Assembly: GCA_910584215.1 (NCBI GenBank) | Contig: CAJTYI010000077.1 | Span: forward strand, 1-14,925 | Reading direction: 5' to 3' | Length of the DNA stretch: 14,925 nt | Origin: an uncultured Roseburia sp. | Lineage (GTDB): Bacteria; Bacillota; Clostridia; Lachnospirales; Lachnospiraceae | Shown: positions 1-6,896 of the stretch, one piece after another | Layout of the letters: every line of letters begins with the position of its first letter | Position numbering within the stretch: position 1 is the stretch's first letter | Translations under genes and position numbers: made by a program | The notes under the pieces: generated by a model | Told to the model about the DNA's origin: nothing | Database searches by the model: none | Seen by the model: the letters and a program-made list of their open reading frames with translations, nothing else

Positions 1-2
1 CG

Positions 3-128
3 TTAGTACCCCGGCGTTTTGGAGGTTCGGGCAAAAACAAGAGCACCTGCAGTTAGGATACCGGCTGGACACCGCTCATATGCTGATAATAAAAAGTATA
101 TCACTTCCCAGTAAAAGCCGTTTTGCAT
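3..128 (-). CDS. Doubtful 41-aa open reading frame at left edge
   Basis: A short leftward frame starts with ATG at 128 (MQNGFYWEVIYFLLSAY...) and ends with TAA at 5-3, giving 41 residues with a mildly hydrophobic stretch. It lies directly downstream of a leftward promoter-like sequence (191-220), which is the only reason to list it. There is no convincing Shine-Dalgarno sequence, and the DNA beneath it shares an 11-bp string (116-126) with the right edge of the window, so it may be repeat-derived rather than coding. I do not recognise the product. Other frames here are also open for 35-50 codons without good starts. Confidence 0.12.
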   Translation of the reverse strand: MQNGFYWEVIYFLLSAYERCPAGILTAGALVFARTSKTPGY

Positions 129-152
129 ATTTACTCATTTATATGGTATAAA
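123..152 (+). promoter_or_regulatory. Rightward promoter-like arm inside palindrome
   Basis: TTGCAT (123-128), an 18-bp spacer and TATAAA (147-152), preceded by TGG as an extended -10. It points toward the 3' end of the tetR gene, so any transcript would be antisense to tetR. Its mirror image lies at 191-220. Confidence 0.35.
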
Positions 153-208
153 GTTTAGGCTAATAGCCTATAGGTTATTAGCTTGGAAATTTTATACCAT
201 ATAAATGA
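135..208. repeat. Long composite palindrome with inner palindrome
   Basis: The outer arms 135-152 and 191-208 are perfect 18-bp inverted copies. Nested inside, 159-182 is a second inverted repeat (GCTAATA, CCTATAGG and TATTAGC blocks, broken only by one G-T position). The inner part recurs as CTAATA plus TATAGGTTATTAGC at 14893-14914. Lack of a T-run argues against a simple terminator. It could be a regulator-binding region or part of a dispersed intergenic repeat. Confidence 0.6.
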
Positions 209-220
209 AGTATGTTGCAA
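191..220 (-). promoter_or_regulatory. Leftward promoter-like arm inside palindrome
   Basis: On the minus strand, TTGCAA (220-215), an 18-bp spacer and TATAAA (196-191) with a TGG extended -10, matching the arm at 123-152 in layout. It would drive transcription out of the left edge of the window, across the short frame at 128-3. Confidence 0.35.
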
Positions 221-277
221 GCAGTCTTGATCAAAAAATGTGAACCAACTTATGTCAGCTCACATTTGATCATTTGC

Positions 278-850
278 TCACGGCGCATCTTCAATAATAT
301 CCTGCATAGAATGTTTGATAATGTACTGATAAATCTCCGCCAGCTCCTTGGCGGAGATGCTCATCCCGGTCTGTATCCAGGATATAACCACATAACAAAG
401 CGATTTGGCGTAATACCCGGCCACACGCTCTGAGGTCAGCCATTGATATTTCGACATCTTCCCTTTCGTCGAAAAGTCCTGCATAACCCCCAAAAGCACT
501 TTGGAAACGCACGCCTCCACAATGGACTGAAAGGAATTTTGACCCTCGAGGCGGCTGGCCCTCGTATAAAATTCTTTATCCTGCTCTATGCGGGTAAAGA
601 TCAACACAAAGGCTTCATTGATCATGCCCACGCCAATCAGCGGCTGCACAGGCTCTAAGATTTCCGTATTGATGATCCATTCCAACAGTTCATATTTATC
701 CTGAAAATGATTGTAAAAAGTGGGGCGGATTACCCCCGCCCGATCGGTGATCTCCTTGACGGTGATCTTTTCAATAGGATGCCTTTGGGCCAGTTCCTTA
801 AAACTTGCCGCAATCAGGGCATCCGTCTGATTTTTTATTGTCCCTGTCAT
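278..850 (-). CDS. TetR/AcrR family transcriptional regulator
   Basis: A 190-aa protein of normal TetR length. The N-terminal helix-turn-helix is clear at about residues 29-60 (ITVKEITDRAGV, then PTFYNHFQDKYELL). The C-terminal half carries W158, TGMS and a KELAEIY segment, reminiscent of the DhaS-like TetR group. The protein should bind DNA as a dimer and release it on ligand binding; the ligand cannot be told. It is the last gene of a leftward set behind a small protein gene (872-1081) and a DUF308 membrane protein gene (1116-1697), so it may autoregulate that operon. Only a short AGGAA lies just before the ATG, and 21 bp separate it from the upstream stop codon, which suggests translational coupling. 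The palindrome 70 bp downstream is not an obvious operator for it. Confidence 0.9.
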   Translation of the reverse strand: MTGTIKNQTDALIAASFKELAQRHPIEKITVKEITDRAGVIRPTFYNHFQDKYELLEWIINTEILEPVQPLIGVGMINEAFVLIFTRIEQDKEFYTRASRLEGQNSFQSIVEACVSKVLLGVMQDFSTKGKMSKYQWLTSERVAGYYAKSLCYVVISWIQTGMSISAKELAEIYQYIIKHSMQDIIEDAP

Positions 851-871
851 TTCCTGTCTAACCGTCCCGCA

Positions 872-1081
872 TTATTCGTCAAATTCCATGGTAATATAAA
901 ATCCTCTCGGCGTCTCCTCGATCGCCGCCACGGTGCCTTCTTTTGATTTGATGCGCTCCCCGACTGCATAATTGGCGGACATGGCGTACGCCTTGCCCAG
1001 GGTATAATAATAGGAACCCGGCAGTTTTCCCTCTGTGATCGGCAGCACCTGACCGATCTCGACAAGTCCCATGCGCTCCAT
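872..1081 (-). CDS. Small conserved-looking hypothetical protein (69 aa)
   Basis: A short acidic soluble protein with no membrane segment and no domain I can name. Key segments are GLVEIGQVLPITEGKLPG, a tyrosine-rich SYYYTLGKAY and a C-terminal GFYITMEFDE. The ATG at 1081 is preferred because a purine-rich AGAAGAG tract lies 6 bp upstream. An in-frame ATG at 1102 would give 76 residues but has no Shine-Dalgarno sequence. It sits 35 bp after the DUF308 gene stop and 21 bp before tetR, so it is almost certainly cotranscribed with both. The compact layout and sensible composition support a real gene. Function unknown; an accessory role with the membrane protein or regulator is only a guess from position. 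Confidence 0.65.
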   Translation of the reverse strand: MERMGLVEIGQVLPITEGKLPGSYYYTLGKAYAMSANYAVGERIKSKEGTVAAIEETPRGFYITMEFDE

Positions 1082-1115
1082 TTTAAACTCTTCTCTTCTC
1101 ATAATAAAACATACG

Positions 1116-1697
1116 CTACTCTACTTCTTTGTATTCACATTCGAGTGCGGCATCCTCTTTCTCCTTCGCCCGCAGTGTAAAAACTGCTTTCAGTGCAATC
1201 CAAAGATCAGTCAGCCCGTCATAGATCAGGGCAATGCCTATGATGCGGAACGTCAGGGCTACCATGCCAAATGCATTGATGATACAGACAATCCCAAAGA
1301 TTATGCTCAATGCTGCGATAATGCCCATAATCCACCAGCGGTCGTAGCCGTTTCTCTTTGTCTCCAACGCAATCTGCAAATCTTTCAGCCCGTGCACGGT
1401 AAGTATGACACCGATCACGATGGGCACGAAGCTCACCAGCTTATGCGGCTGCAAGAAAATCCAAACGCCCACCAGCAGCACGATCACGCCGAGAATGGCG
1501 GAGACCGGATAGCCGTCTCGCTTTACCAGATAAGAGGTGATCTGCACGATTCCGATGATGATGATCGCCACCGCCAGAATCTTACACAGCACGTCGATCG
1601 TCGTCTTCGGCCATACCACTAATACAATCCCCAGCACCGTGCACAACAGTGCCACAAAAACCATTTCCATTTTATATTGTTTGATCGCTTCTTTCAT
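1116..1697 (-). CDS. DUF308 / HdeD-like six-helix membrane protein
   Basis: A 193-aa integral membrane protein with six hydrophobic helices at about residues 12-30, 33-58, 63-84, 87-111, 120-143 and 147-170, followed by a charged cytoplasmic tail rich in E and K. The repeated G-L-x-D-L pattern (HGLKDLQ near 104, DGLTDLW near 162) is typical of the DUF308/HdeD family, whose E. coli member HdeD is linked to acid resistance; the molecular role of the family is not established. It is first in a leftward operon with the small protein and TetR genes. AGAGGAAGAG lies upstream of the ATG, and an extended -10 promoter lies at 1765-1773. Confidence 0.85.
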   Translation of the reverse strand: MKEAIKQYKMEMVFVALLCTVLGIVLVVWPKTTIDVLCKILAVAIIIIGIVQITSYLVKRDGYPVSAILGVIVLLVGVWIFLQPHKLVSFVPIVIGVILTVHGLKDLQIALETKRNGYDRWWIMGIIAALSIIFGIVCIINAFGMVALTFRIIGIALIYDGLTDLWIALKAVFTLRAKEKEDAALECEYKEVE

Positions 1698-1764
1698 CTT
1701 TCACTCTTCCTCTCATTCCGCCGTATCAGCAGCATAATCACCGGCGCGTATCTTATTTTTTGAC

Positions 1765-1773
1765 ATTATACCA
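1765..1773 (-). promoter_or_regulatory. Extended -10 promoter of the DUF308-tetR operon
   Basis: The minus strand reads TGG followed by a perfect TATAAT (1770-1765), about 70 bp upstream of the DUF308 start. No good -35 hexamer is seen, which is normal for extended -10 promoters. Confidence 0.6.
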
Positions 1774-1853
1774 TAATTATTTCCACATGGATAGATTTTT
1801 ATTTTTTCTTTCAGGAAAACATGCCAAATGATCAGCGGGTCGTACACTGGTTC

Positions 1854-1882
1854 TTGCTGATTCGTCGTACCGGGAGTATAAT
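1854..1882 (+). promoter_or_regulatory. Sigma-A type promoter for ybaK
   Basis: TTGCTG (1854-1859), a 17-bp spacer and TATAAT (1877-1882), 40 bp upstream of the ybaK start. The strong Shine-Dalgarno AGAAAGGA follows. Confidence 0.7.
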
Positions 1883-1921
1883 ACGTTTGGTAATGATTTT
1901 GATTTTAGAAAGGAACGCACC

Positions 1922-2398
1922 ATGGGAAAAGAGACAAAGACAAACGCAATGCGGATGTTAGACCGCAGCAAAGTTGCTTACGAGATGATACAGTACGAAT
2001 GTGACGCATTTATCGACGGACTTCACACCGCAGCGCTCACCGGCGCACCGGTAGCGCAGTCCTTTAAGACCCTGGTTATGAAAGGCAAGAGCGGAGCCCA
2101 TTACGTTTTTGTTATTCCAATCGGCGAGGAAGTCGATTTAAAAGCCGCCGCAAAAGCTGCCGGGGAAAAGTCTGTCGAAATGATTCCGGTCAAAGAAATC
2201 ACCGCCGTCACCGGCTATGTGCGCGGCGGCTGCTCTCCTCTGGGCATGAAAAAGCAGTTTCCGACTTTCGTTCATGAAACTGCTGCTTCCTTCGATAAAA
2301 TATATATCAGCGGCGGCAGAATTGGCGCCACCATTGTACTCTCTCCCGCCGACCTGATAAAAGTGACCGGCGCATCTTACGCCGCCCTAACTCGTTAA
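1922..2398 (+). CDS. ybaK: Cys-tRNA(Pro)/Cys-tRNA(Cys) deacylase YbaK
   Basis: A 158-aa single-domain cytoplasmic protein covering the full YbaK/EbsC family length. It hydrolyses cysteine mischarged on tRNA(Pro), a trans-editing step that protects proline codons. Family landmarks are all present: FKTLVMK at residues 48-54 (the lysine-bearing substrate segment), GYVRGGCSPLG at 98-108 and GGRIG at 131-135. The ATG follows AGAAAGGA with good spacing and a clear promoter (1854-1882), so it is probably monocistronic. Its last 12 bp overlap the 3' end of the oppositely oriented sseB-like gene. No catalytic residue appears to be missing. Confidence 0.95.
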   Translation: MGKETKTNAMRMLDRSKVAYEMIQYECDAFIDGLHTAALTGAPVAQSFKTLVMKGKSGAHYVFVIPIGEEVDLKAAAKAAGEKSVEMIPVKEITAVTGYVRGGCSPLGMKKQFPTFVHETAASFDKIYISGGRIGATIVLSPADLIKVTGASYAALTR

Positions 2399-3292
2399 TC
2401 CATCCTCCGTGGTTCTTGCCAGCTCCATAATCTTTTGGAGCTCCGCTCCCTCCACCGGGGCATCGCCATGGACAATATGTTTCCCGTCCTCCGTTACCTG
2501 CCCTAACAGACGGCTGTTTCTCTCCTTGCCTTTTTCTATGGTAAAATAACACGTCTTTTTCGTGATGGGGTCAAATGTCAGATACATACGGAAACAAAGG
2601 CTCGGTATCACCGTATCCTCCGGCACATCCACACGAATCAGCGTCAAGTCCTCCGCGATATCCAGTGCCATCACATCATAGTCGCTCTTGCTCCCCCGGT
2701 AAAGTCTTGTATCGCCGAAAGACTCACGGAATACTTCATCGATGACTTCCTCCCGTCCCTCGCAGAGACGGTTGACAAAGTCCTCCCCCTCCTGGAACAG
2801 GTGTACGGGCAGCGTCCCAAACTCCGCCTGCCCTCTGGCGTAATTGGCAAACTGTTCGGGTGTCATTTTCACCTTTTTCGTGTTGGCGAGCTTGATATCC
2901 GCCTCATGAAGCTTTCCAATCAGCTCCTTTTTCAACACAAGGTTGTGGGAAAACGGATTTAACACCATACCCAAAAGCTGTAAGTCCTGCTTCATCACTA
3001 AACTGTTGCATGCCGGAAACGGCATATGAAGCAGCGCCTGCGCTTTGGGCTCCGGCGGTATCTGATTCTTATTGGTGTAAACCGCCAGATATTGTTCCCC
3101 CTCGTTGTTTTTTAAAAAACAGGGAAGCGGCTGATCGGGCGCTTTTAACATGGCCGGAACATACAGCTTAGTCGGGCGCAAGAGATTGAGCACATTGCCC
3201 AGATTGTCCGGCGTGCGCTCGTCAATATACGCCTGAATGGCCTTTTCCAGATTTTCATTTGTTATCTCTACCGTTGTCTTATTCTCATCCAT
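2387..3292 (-). CDS. SseB family protein
   Basis: A 301-aa soluble protein with an N-terminal SseB-type domain at about residues 15-135 (NLGNVLNLLRPTKLYVPAML, then FPACNSLVM and a conserved NPFSHNLVL). The C-terminal SseB_C-like region spans about 175-292 (VDVPEDTVIPSLCFRMYL, KKTCYFTIEKG). The family is named for enhanced serine sensitivity in E. coli; its biochemical role is not known. AGAAAGGA precedes the ATG by 10 bp. The gene lies 64 bp downstream of putP on the same strand, so readthrough from putP is possible, but an inverted repeat at 3311-3334 sits in the gap. The 3' end overlaps ybaK by 12 bp in convergent orientation. Confidence 0.85.
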   Translation of the reverse strand: MDENKTTVEITNENLEKAIQAYIDERTPDNLGNVLNLLRPTKLYVPAMLKAPDQPLPCFLKNNEGEQYLAVYTNKNQIPPEPKAQALLHMPFPACNSLVMKQDLQLLGMVLNPFSHNLVLKKELIGKLHEADIKLANTKKVKMTPEQFANYARGQAEFGTLPVHLFQEGEDFVNRLCEGREEVIDEVFRESFGDTRLYRGSKSDYDVMALDIAEDLTLIRVDVPEDTVIPSLCFRMYLTFDPITKKTCYFTIEKGKERNSRLLGQVTEDGKHIVHGDAPVEGAELQKIMELARTTEDGLTS

Positions 3293-3310
3293 ATTGCGCT
3301 AATTCCTTTC

Positions 3311-3334
3311 TACAAATTCGTATGCGAACTTGTA
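3311..3334. repeat. Inverted repeat upstream of sseB-like gene
   Basis: TACAAATTCG (3311-3320), the 4-nt centre TATG, and CGAACTTGTA (3325-3334) form 10-bp arms with a single G-U-type position. It lies between the putP stop and the sseB Shine-Dalgarno sequence. No T-run follows on either strand, so an operator or RNA hairpin is more likely than a terminator. It does not match the clostridial LexA box (GAAC-N4-GTTC), because the half-sites point the other way. Confidence 0.5.
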
Positions 3335-3356
3335 TTTGATACGCCTTAATCCGTAT

Positions 3357-4898
3357 TTACATGGCTTTCACTTCATCAAAATCTTTCACTACTTCCGCCG
3401 ACGGAGCCGGTGTCAGCAGACTCACTACGATAATAAAGAGACATGCGACCACAAACGCCGGCAGCAGTTCATAAATATTCCACGCGCCGCCGAGCGGGCG
3501 AATTGCATACTTCCACACAAACACCATGATGCCGCCGGAAACCATGCCTGCGAGCGCTCCCCACTTGTTGGTCCGTCTCCAGAACAGAGAAAACAGCATA
3601 ATCGGCCCAAATACCGCGCCAAACCCGGCCCAGGCGAACGACACGATCTGGAACACGGAGCTGTTGGGATCTCTGGCTATAAATATGGCAACCACCGCAA
3701 TCGCAAGCACCGTCGCGCGCGCCACCACCATGGTCGTTTTGTCGGAAAGCTTGACATGGCACACATCTTTGATCAGATTTTGTGAAATCGAAGAGGATGC
3801 CGCCAAAAGCTGTGAATCCGCCGTGGACATGGTACAGGCCAAAATACCCGCAAAGATCAGACCCGCAAAAATGACAAAGATAAACTTGACAGCCCCGCTC
3901 CCCGTTGTGCTCAGCAGCGTAGCCGCCTTAATCAAAATCGTCTCGGAATCCGCTCCCTCCAATACAGGAAGCGCATTAGCCTTTGACATCGACAGTCCGA
4001 TCACGCCGATAAAAATGGCAGCTGCCATAGAGATTACAACCCATACGGTGGCGATCCTGCGGGAGAGTGTGAGTTTTTTCTCATCATGAATCGCCATAAA
4101 GCGAAGCAGGACATGCGGCATACCAAAATATCCAAGCCCCCAGGCCAGCATAGAGCAGATCGTAAGCAGGCCATAAGGCGCTGCGCCGCCCGTCGTGGGG
4201 TCATATACATGATTGAAAGATAAATATCCTGCCAGCTCTTTCGCGTTGTCAATCACGACAGAAATACCGCCGGCAGTATGTAAACCAAAGAAAATCATAA
4301 TCACCAGCGCGCATGTCATGATGATACTCTGAATCAAATCTGTGGTGCTCGCCGCAAGGAAGCCGCCCAGTGCGGTATAACCTACAATAATAATAGCGCT
4401 GACAATCATTGCGGGCATATAATCCAAGCCAAACAGGCTCGAAAACAGTTTACCGCAGGCCGCAAAACCGGAAGCAGTATACGGGATAAAGAAAATCACA
4501 ATAAAGACCGCGGAGATGGCAAGCAAAAGATTGCTCTTATCGTGATAACGGTTGGAAAAAAAATCAGGTATTGTAATGGAGTGATTCTTTTCGCTGTAGC
4601 GGCGCAGCCGTTTAGCCACAATCAGCCAGTTAAAATAAGTGCCGACGGCAAGTCCAATCGCCGTCCATCCGGCGTCCGCAATACCGGAAAGATAAGCAAC
4701 GCCCGGCAGGCCCATCAAAAGCCAGCTGCTCATATCGGAAGCCTCCGCGCTCATCGCCGTCACCAGCGGCCCCAATTTGCGCCCGCCCAGATAGAAGTCA
4801 TCTGCATCACGGTTTTTTCGGGAAAACCAGACGCCAACCCCCATCATAAAGACGAGATAAATAATCATAATTATTAAAACTCCAACTGTAGAACCCAT
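3357..4898 (-). CDS. putP: Sodium/proline symporter PutP
   Basis: A 513-aa sodium:solute symporter (SSS family) with the hydrophobic pattern of about 13 helices. Proline specificity is supported by close PutP-type motifs: SDMSSWLLMGLPG with D55 at the same number as the Na+-binding Asp of E. coli PutP, GYTALGGFLAASTTDLIQ (173-190), AWGLGYFGMPHVLLRFMA (252-269), and MSTADSQLL in the helix that holds the Na+-site Ser/Thr. The start at 4898 is chosen because AGAAAGG lies 11 bp upstream and the D55 register then matches. A TTG at 4934 would add 12 charged residues and lacks a ribosome binding site. A good promoter lies at 5010-5038. Imported proline may serve as nutrient or compatible solute; no proline catabolic gene is nearby. 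Confidence 0.93.
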   Translation of the reverse strand: MGSTVGVLIIMIIYLVFMMGVGVWFSRKNRDADDFYLGGRKLGPLVTAMSAEASDMSSWLLMGLPGVAYLSGIADAGWTAIGLAVGTYFNWLIVAKRLRRYSEKNHSITIPDFFSNRYHDKSNLLLAISAVFIVIFFIPYTASGFAACGKLFSSLFGLDYMPAMIVSAIIIVGYTALGGFLAASTTDLIQSIIMTCALVIMIFFGLHTAGGISVVIDNAKELAGYLSFNHVYDPTTGGAAPYGLLTICSMLAWGLGYFGMPHVLLRFMAIHDEKKLTLSRRIATVWVVISMAAAIFIGVIGLSMSKANALPVLEGADSETILIKAATLLSTTGSGAVKFIFVIFAGLIFAGILACTMSTADSQLLAASSSISQNLIKDVCHVKLSDKTTMVVARATVLAIAVVAIFIARDPNSSVFQIVSFAWAGFGAVFGPIMLFSLFWRRTNKWGALAGMVSGGIMVFVWKYAIRPLGGAWNIYELLPAFVVACLFIIVVSLLTPAPSAEVVKDFDEVKAM

Positions 4899-5009
4899 AG
4901 CAAAACCAACCTTTCTCTTTATTCCTCCGCGCAAAGCCGCACCGACAGAGGGTGCAGACGCTTAGTAAGTGCTGGCTGCGTTTCAAAACCAGCAGCAAAT
5001 ATCATGTCA

Positions 5010-5038
5010 ATTGTAGCATAAAAGCCGCCTGTCCACAA
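5010..5038 (-). promoter_or_regulatory. Sigma-A type promoter for putP
   Basis: On the minus strand, TTGTGG (5038-5033), a 17-bp spacer ending in TGC (extended -10) and TACAAT (5015-5010). The leader to the putP ATG is about 105 nt. Upstream, TCCACAA plus TCCGCAAAA occurs twice (5032-5038 with 5058-5066, and 5094-5100 with 5118-5126), a loose direct repeat with roughly 60-bp period that could bind an activator. The rest of the 4899-5146 gap shows nothing clear. Confidence 0.65.
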
Positions 5039-5146
5039 GAAATTATTTTGCAAGGCCTCCGCAAAATGCATCAACAAACGTAATATAGAACCATCCACAA
5101 AAGTGTTTTACGAATTATCCGCAAAAGCCAGGCTAAGCAGAAAATG

Positions 5147-6505
5147 CTACGCCCTTTGTGAACCGTAGCTAAAATACTTCTTGTAGGTGACAAGGAACAG
5201 CACAACCGCTAACGCCGCCGACAGATAATCGGTGACTGGCTGGGCCATCGCTACCATGCGCGCCGAATCAAAAATTCTGCTGAATACAAATAAAATCGGA
5301 ATATACAATAGTCCCTGCCGGCTCACGGAAAGAACCAGGGACGGCAGCGCGGCGCCCGTAGACTGAATGGCGTTGATAAATACAAACAAAATCCCCATGA
5401 CCGGTCCCGATAAAATATAGGTTCGTGAAAATGACATGCCAAACGCAAAAGCATCGGCATTGTCCAAAAACGCCGTCACCAACGGTCCCGCAAACACATA
5501 GCAGACCACGGTCATAATCAGGCTTAAGGCAAATGCCAGGCAAAGAGAAAACTTTAGCACCGACAGATAGCGCTTTTTATTTCCCGCACCGTAACAATAT
5601 CCCAGCAGCGGCTGTATGCCGGTTCCCAGTCCGATCAAAAGCATCACCACAATCATATTTACTTTCATGGCGACGCCAAGGCCGGCCACCGCCATATCCC
5701 CGTAGCGGGTCATGACATTATTGATCAAAATATTGGAGACGCTCATCAAGACACTGTTGAGTGACGCCGGAATACCGATCGCCAACACACCGGAGGCAAT
5801 GCCTCCCTTGATTTTGTAATCTTTCAAACGAATCGAGAGCATCGAGCGTTTGGAAAGCAGATGTATCAGATAAAATACAGCCGCACAGATATTGCCGATC
5901 ACGGTTGCCACGGCCGCACCCGCCACATTCCAGTGAAAACCTAAAATCATAATCGGGTCCAAAACGATATTTAAAAGATTTCCGATGATCATGCCCGTCA
6001 TCGCCACCTGCGCCTTGCCCTCGGAACGGATCACGTTACTGAAAGTATTGCCAATAATCAAAAAAGGAATACCGACCGCCACAATATTTAAATACTGTGC
6101 GGCATAGCCGATCGTATCATCGCTGGCGCCGACCATGCGGCAGATCGGGTCTACAAATATCCAGATCAGTACCATGGCAGCGATGCCAATCACAAGGCCT
6201 GTCCAAAAACAAAAAGCCGACGTATGCTTGGCCCGCTCTCCCCTGCCTTCGCCTAAAAGTCTCGAAATCAGCGAGGTGCCTCCGATGCCAAACAACATGC
6301 CCACTGCCATAAATATCAAAAATACCGGCGTCACCAACGAAACAGCCGCCACCATATAGGCGTTTTTGGTCTGTCCAATAAAAAAGGTATCCGCGAGATT
6401 ATACAGCAACACCATGATCATACTGATAATGGAAGGTATGATATTGCTGATGACCGCTTTGGGCACTGGCGCATTCGCAAATATTTCCGTTGATTTATTT
6501 TTCAT
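5147..6505 (-). CDS. MATE family efflux transporter
   Basis: A 452-aa, twelve-helix multidrug and toxin extrusion transporter in the NorM/DinF-like superfamily, coupling export to Na+ or H+ flow. Characteristic segments include LYNLADTFFIGQ near residues 34-45, GIGGTSLISRLLGEG in the first half, and the pseudo-repeat GTGIQPLLGYCYGAGNKKR in the second half. The start at 6505 (MKNKSTEIF) is preferred over an in-frame ATG at 6556 because AAGGAG lies about 11 bp upstream of 6505 and family members begin close to this point. A promoter is visible at 6591-6619. The gene is divergent from the 2-oxoacid oxidoreductase operon, and the two promoters flank a perfect palindrome. The substrate cannot be inferred. 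Confidence 0.92.
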   Translation of the reverse strand: MKNKSTEIFANAPVPKAVISNIIPSIISMIMVLLYNLADTFFIGQTKNAYMVAAVSLVTPVFLIFMAVGMLFGIGGTSLISRLLGEGRGERAKHTSAFCFWTGLVIGIAAMVLIWIFVDPICRMVGASDDTIGYAAQYLNIVAVGIPFLIIGNTFSNVIRSEGKAQVAMTGMIIGNLLNIVLDPIMILGFHWNVAGAAVATVIGNICAAVFYLIHLLSKRSMLSIRLKDYKIKGGIASGVLAIGIPASLNSVLMSVSNILINNVMTRYGDMAVAGLGVAMKVNMIVVMLLIGLGTGIQPLLGYCYGAGNKKRYLSVLKFSLCLAFALSLIMTVVCYVFAGPLVTAFLDNADAFAFGMSFSRTYILSGPVMGILFVFINAIQSTGAALPSLVLSVSRQGLLYIPILFVFSRIFDSARMVAMAQPVTDYLSAALAVVLFLVTYKKYFSYGSQRA

Positions 6506-6590
6506 AAATTTTTTCTCTCCTTTCGCTTTTCTGAGGATATCATGAATTTTCCGCATGGAATAACATGCCGAAAAAGTCTATATGTTCTAC

Positions 6591-6619
6591 ATCATAAACC
6601 TTTTGCGGCGGCAATGCAA
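6591..6619 (-). promoter_or_regulatory. Sigma-A type promoter for the MATE gene
   Basis: The minus strand shows TTGCAT (6619-6614), a 17-bp spacer and TATGAT (6596-6591), giving a leader of about 80 nt. The -35 hexamer lies 2 bp from the palindrome at 6622-6640. Confidence 0.55.
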
Positions 6620-6621
6620 GC

Positions 6622-6640
6622 GGCAAATTTCAAATTTGCC
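6622..6640. promoter_or_regulatory. Perfect 19-bp palindrome, candidate operator
   Basis: GGCAAATTT, a single central C, and AAATTTGCC form a perfect inverted repeat. It lies exactly between the putative -35 elements of the divergent MATE (6614-6619) and oxidoreductase (6641-6646) promoters, a classic position for a shared regulator site. The regulator is unknown; the TetR protein in this window is one candidate, but nothing in the sequence links them. Confidence 0.6.
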
Positions 6641-6670
6641 CTGAAAAACCAGTACATATTTTATTGTAAT
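6641..6670 (+). promoter_or_regulatory. Candidate promoter of the 2-oxoacid oxidoreductase operon
   Basis: CTGAAA (6641-6646), an 18-bp spacer and TGTAAT (6665-6670), four and five matches to consensus. If used, the transcript would start near 6677 and carry a leader of about 230 nt holding the structured element at 6745-6896. Confidence 0.4.
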
Positions 6671-6744
6671 CAGGACATACTTTTTTTAACGGCGGCCAAG
6701 TATCCGCCTCAATTGAAACAGTTTTATTTTCCAAAAACAGGCAT

Positions 6745-6896
6745 GAGTGAACGATGGATAACAGTTTCCACAGGTCTTAGCACAAACTGCACAGACCTGT
6801 CTAAACTGTTACATAGATGAATCCTTCACTCCCAAGTTTGTGCCCGCGCAAACTTGGAAGCCGTATGCGGCTTTGCACAACAATACAATGCGGGCA
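6745..6896 (+). ncRNA. Structured mRNA leader with predicted pseudoknot (riboswitch-like)
   Basis: The leader of the oxidoreductase operon contains nested complementary segments. Outer stem: GAGTGAA 6745-6751 with TTCACTC 6825-6831. Next: GGAT 6756-6759 with ATCC 6821-6824. Then AACAGTTT 6760-6767 with AAACTGTT 6803-6810, a 2x2 internal loop, ACAGGTCT 6770-6777 with AGACCTGT 6793-6800, and a 15-nt loop. Directly after, CCAAGTTTG 6832-6840 pairs with CAAACTTGG 6849-6857. The 8-nt loop between these arms (6841-6848) can pair with 6889-6896, immediately before the Shine-Dalgarno TGAGG (6897-6901). A further 6-bp hairpin is at 6858-6873. This resembles a translational riboswitch or protein-binding leader. 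I could not match it to TPP, cobalamin, T-box or other classes I know. Confidence 0.55.

Noticed and set aside
1071..1622. 183-codon forward frame opposite the DUF308 gene
   Set aside because: It is antisense to a clear six-helix membrane protein and rich in His, Asp and Gln, as expected from the complement of hydrophobic codons; no ribosome site.
3311..3334. LexA/SOS box
   Set aside because: The half-sites are TTCG-N4-CGAA, not GAAC-N4-GTTC, and the neighbouring genes are not SOS genes.
3330..4089. Long forward frames opposite putP
   Set aside because: They are complements of the well-supported symporter gene and show no domain or start signal.
6542..6820. 92-codon forward frame between the MATE and oxidoreductase genes
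   Set aside because: It has no ribosome binding site, overlaps the MATE promoter region, palindrome and structured leader, and its residue composition is unlike a folded protein.
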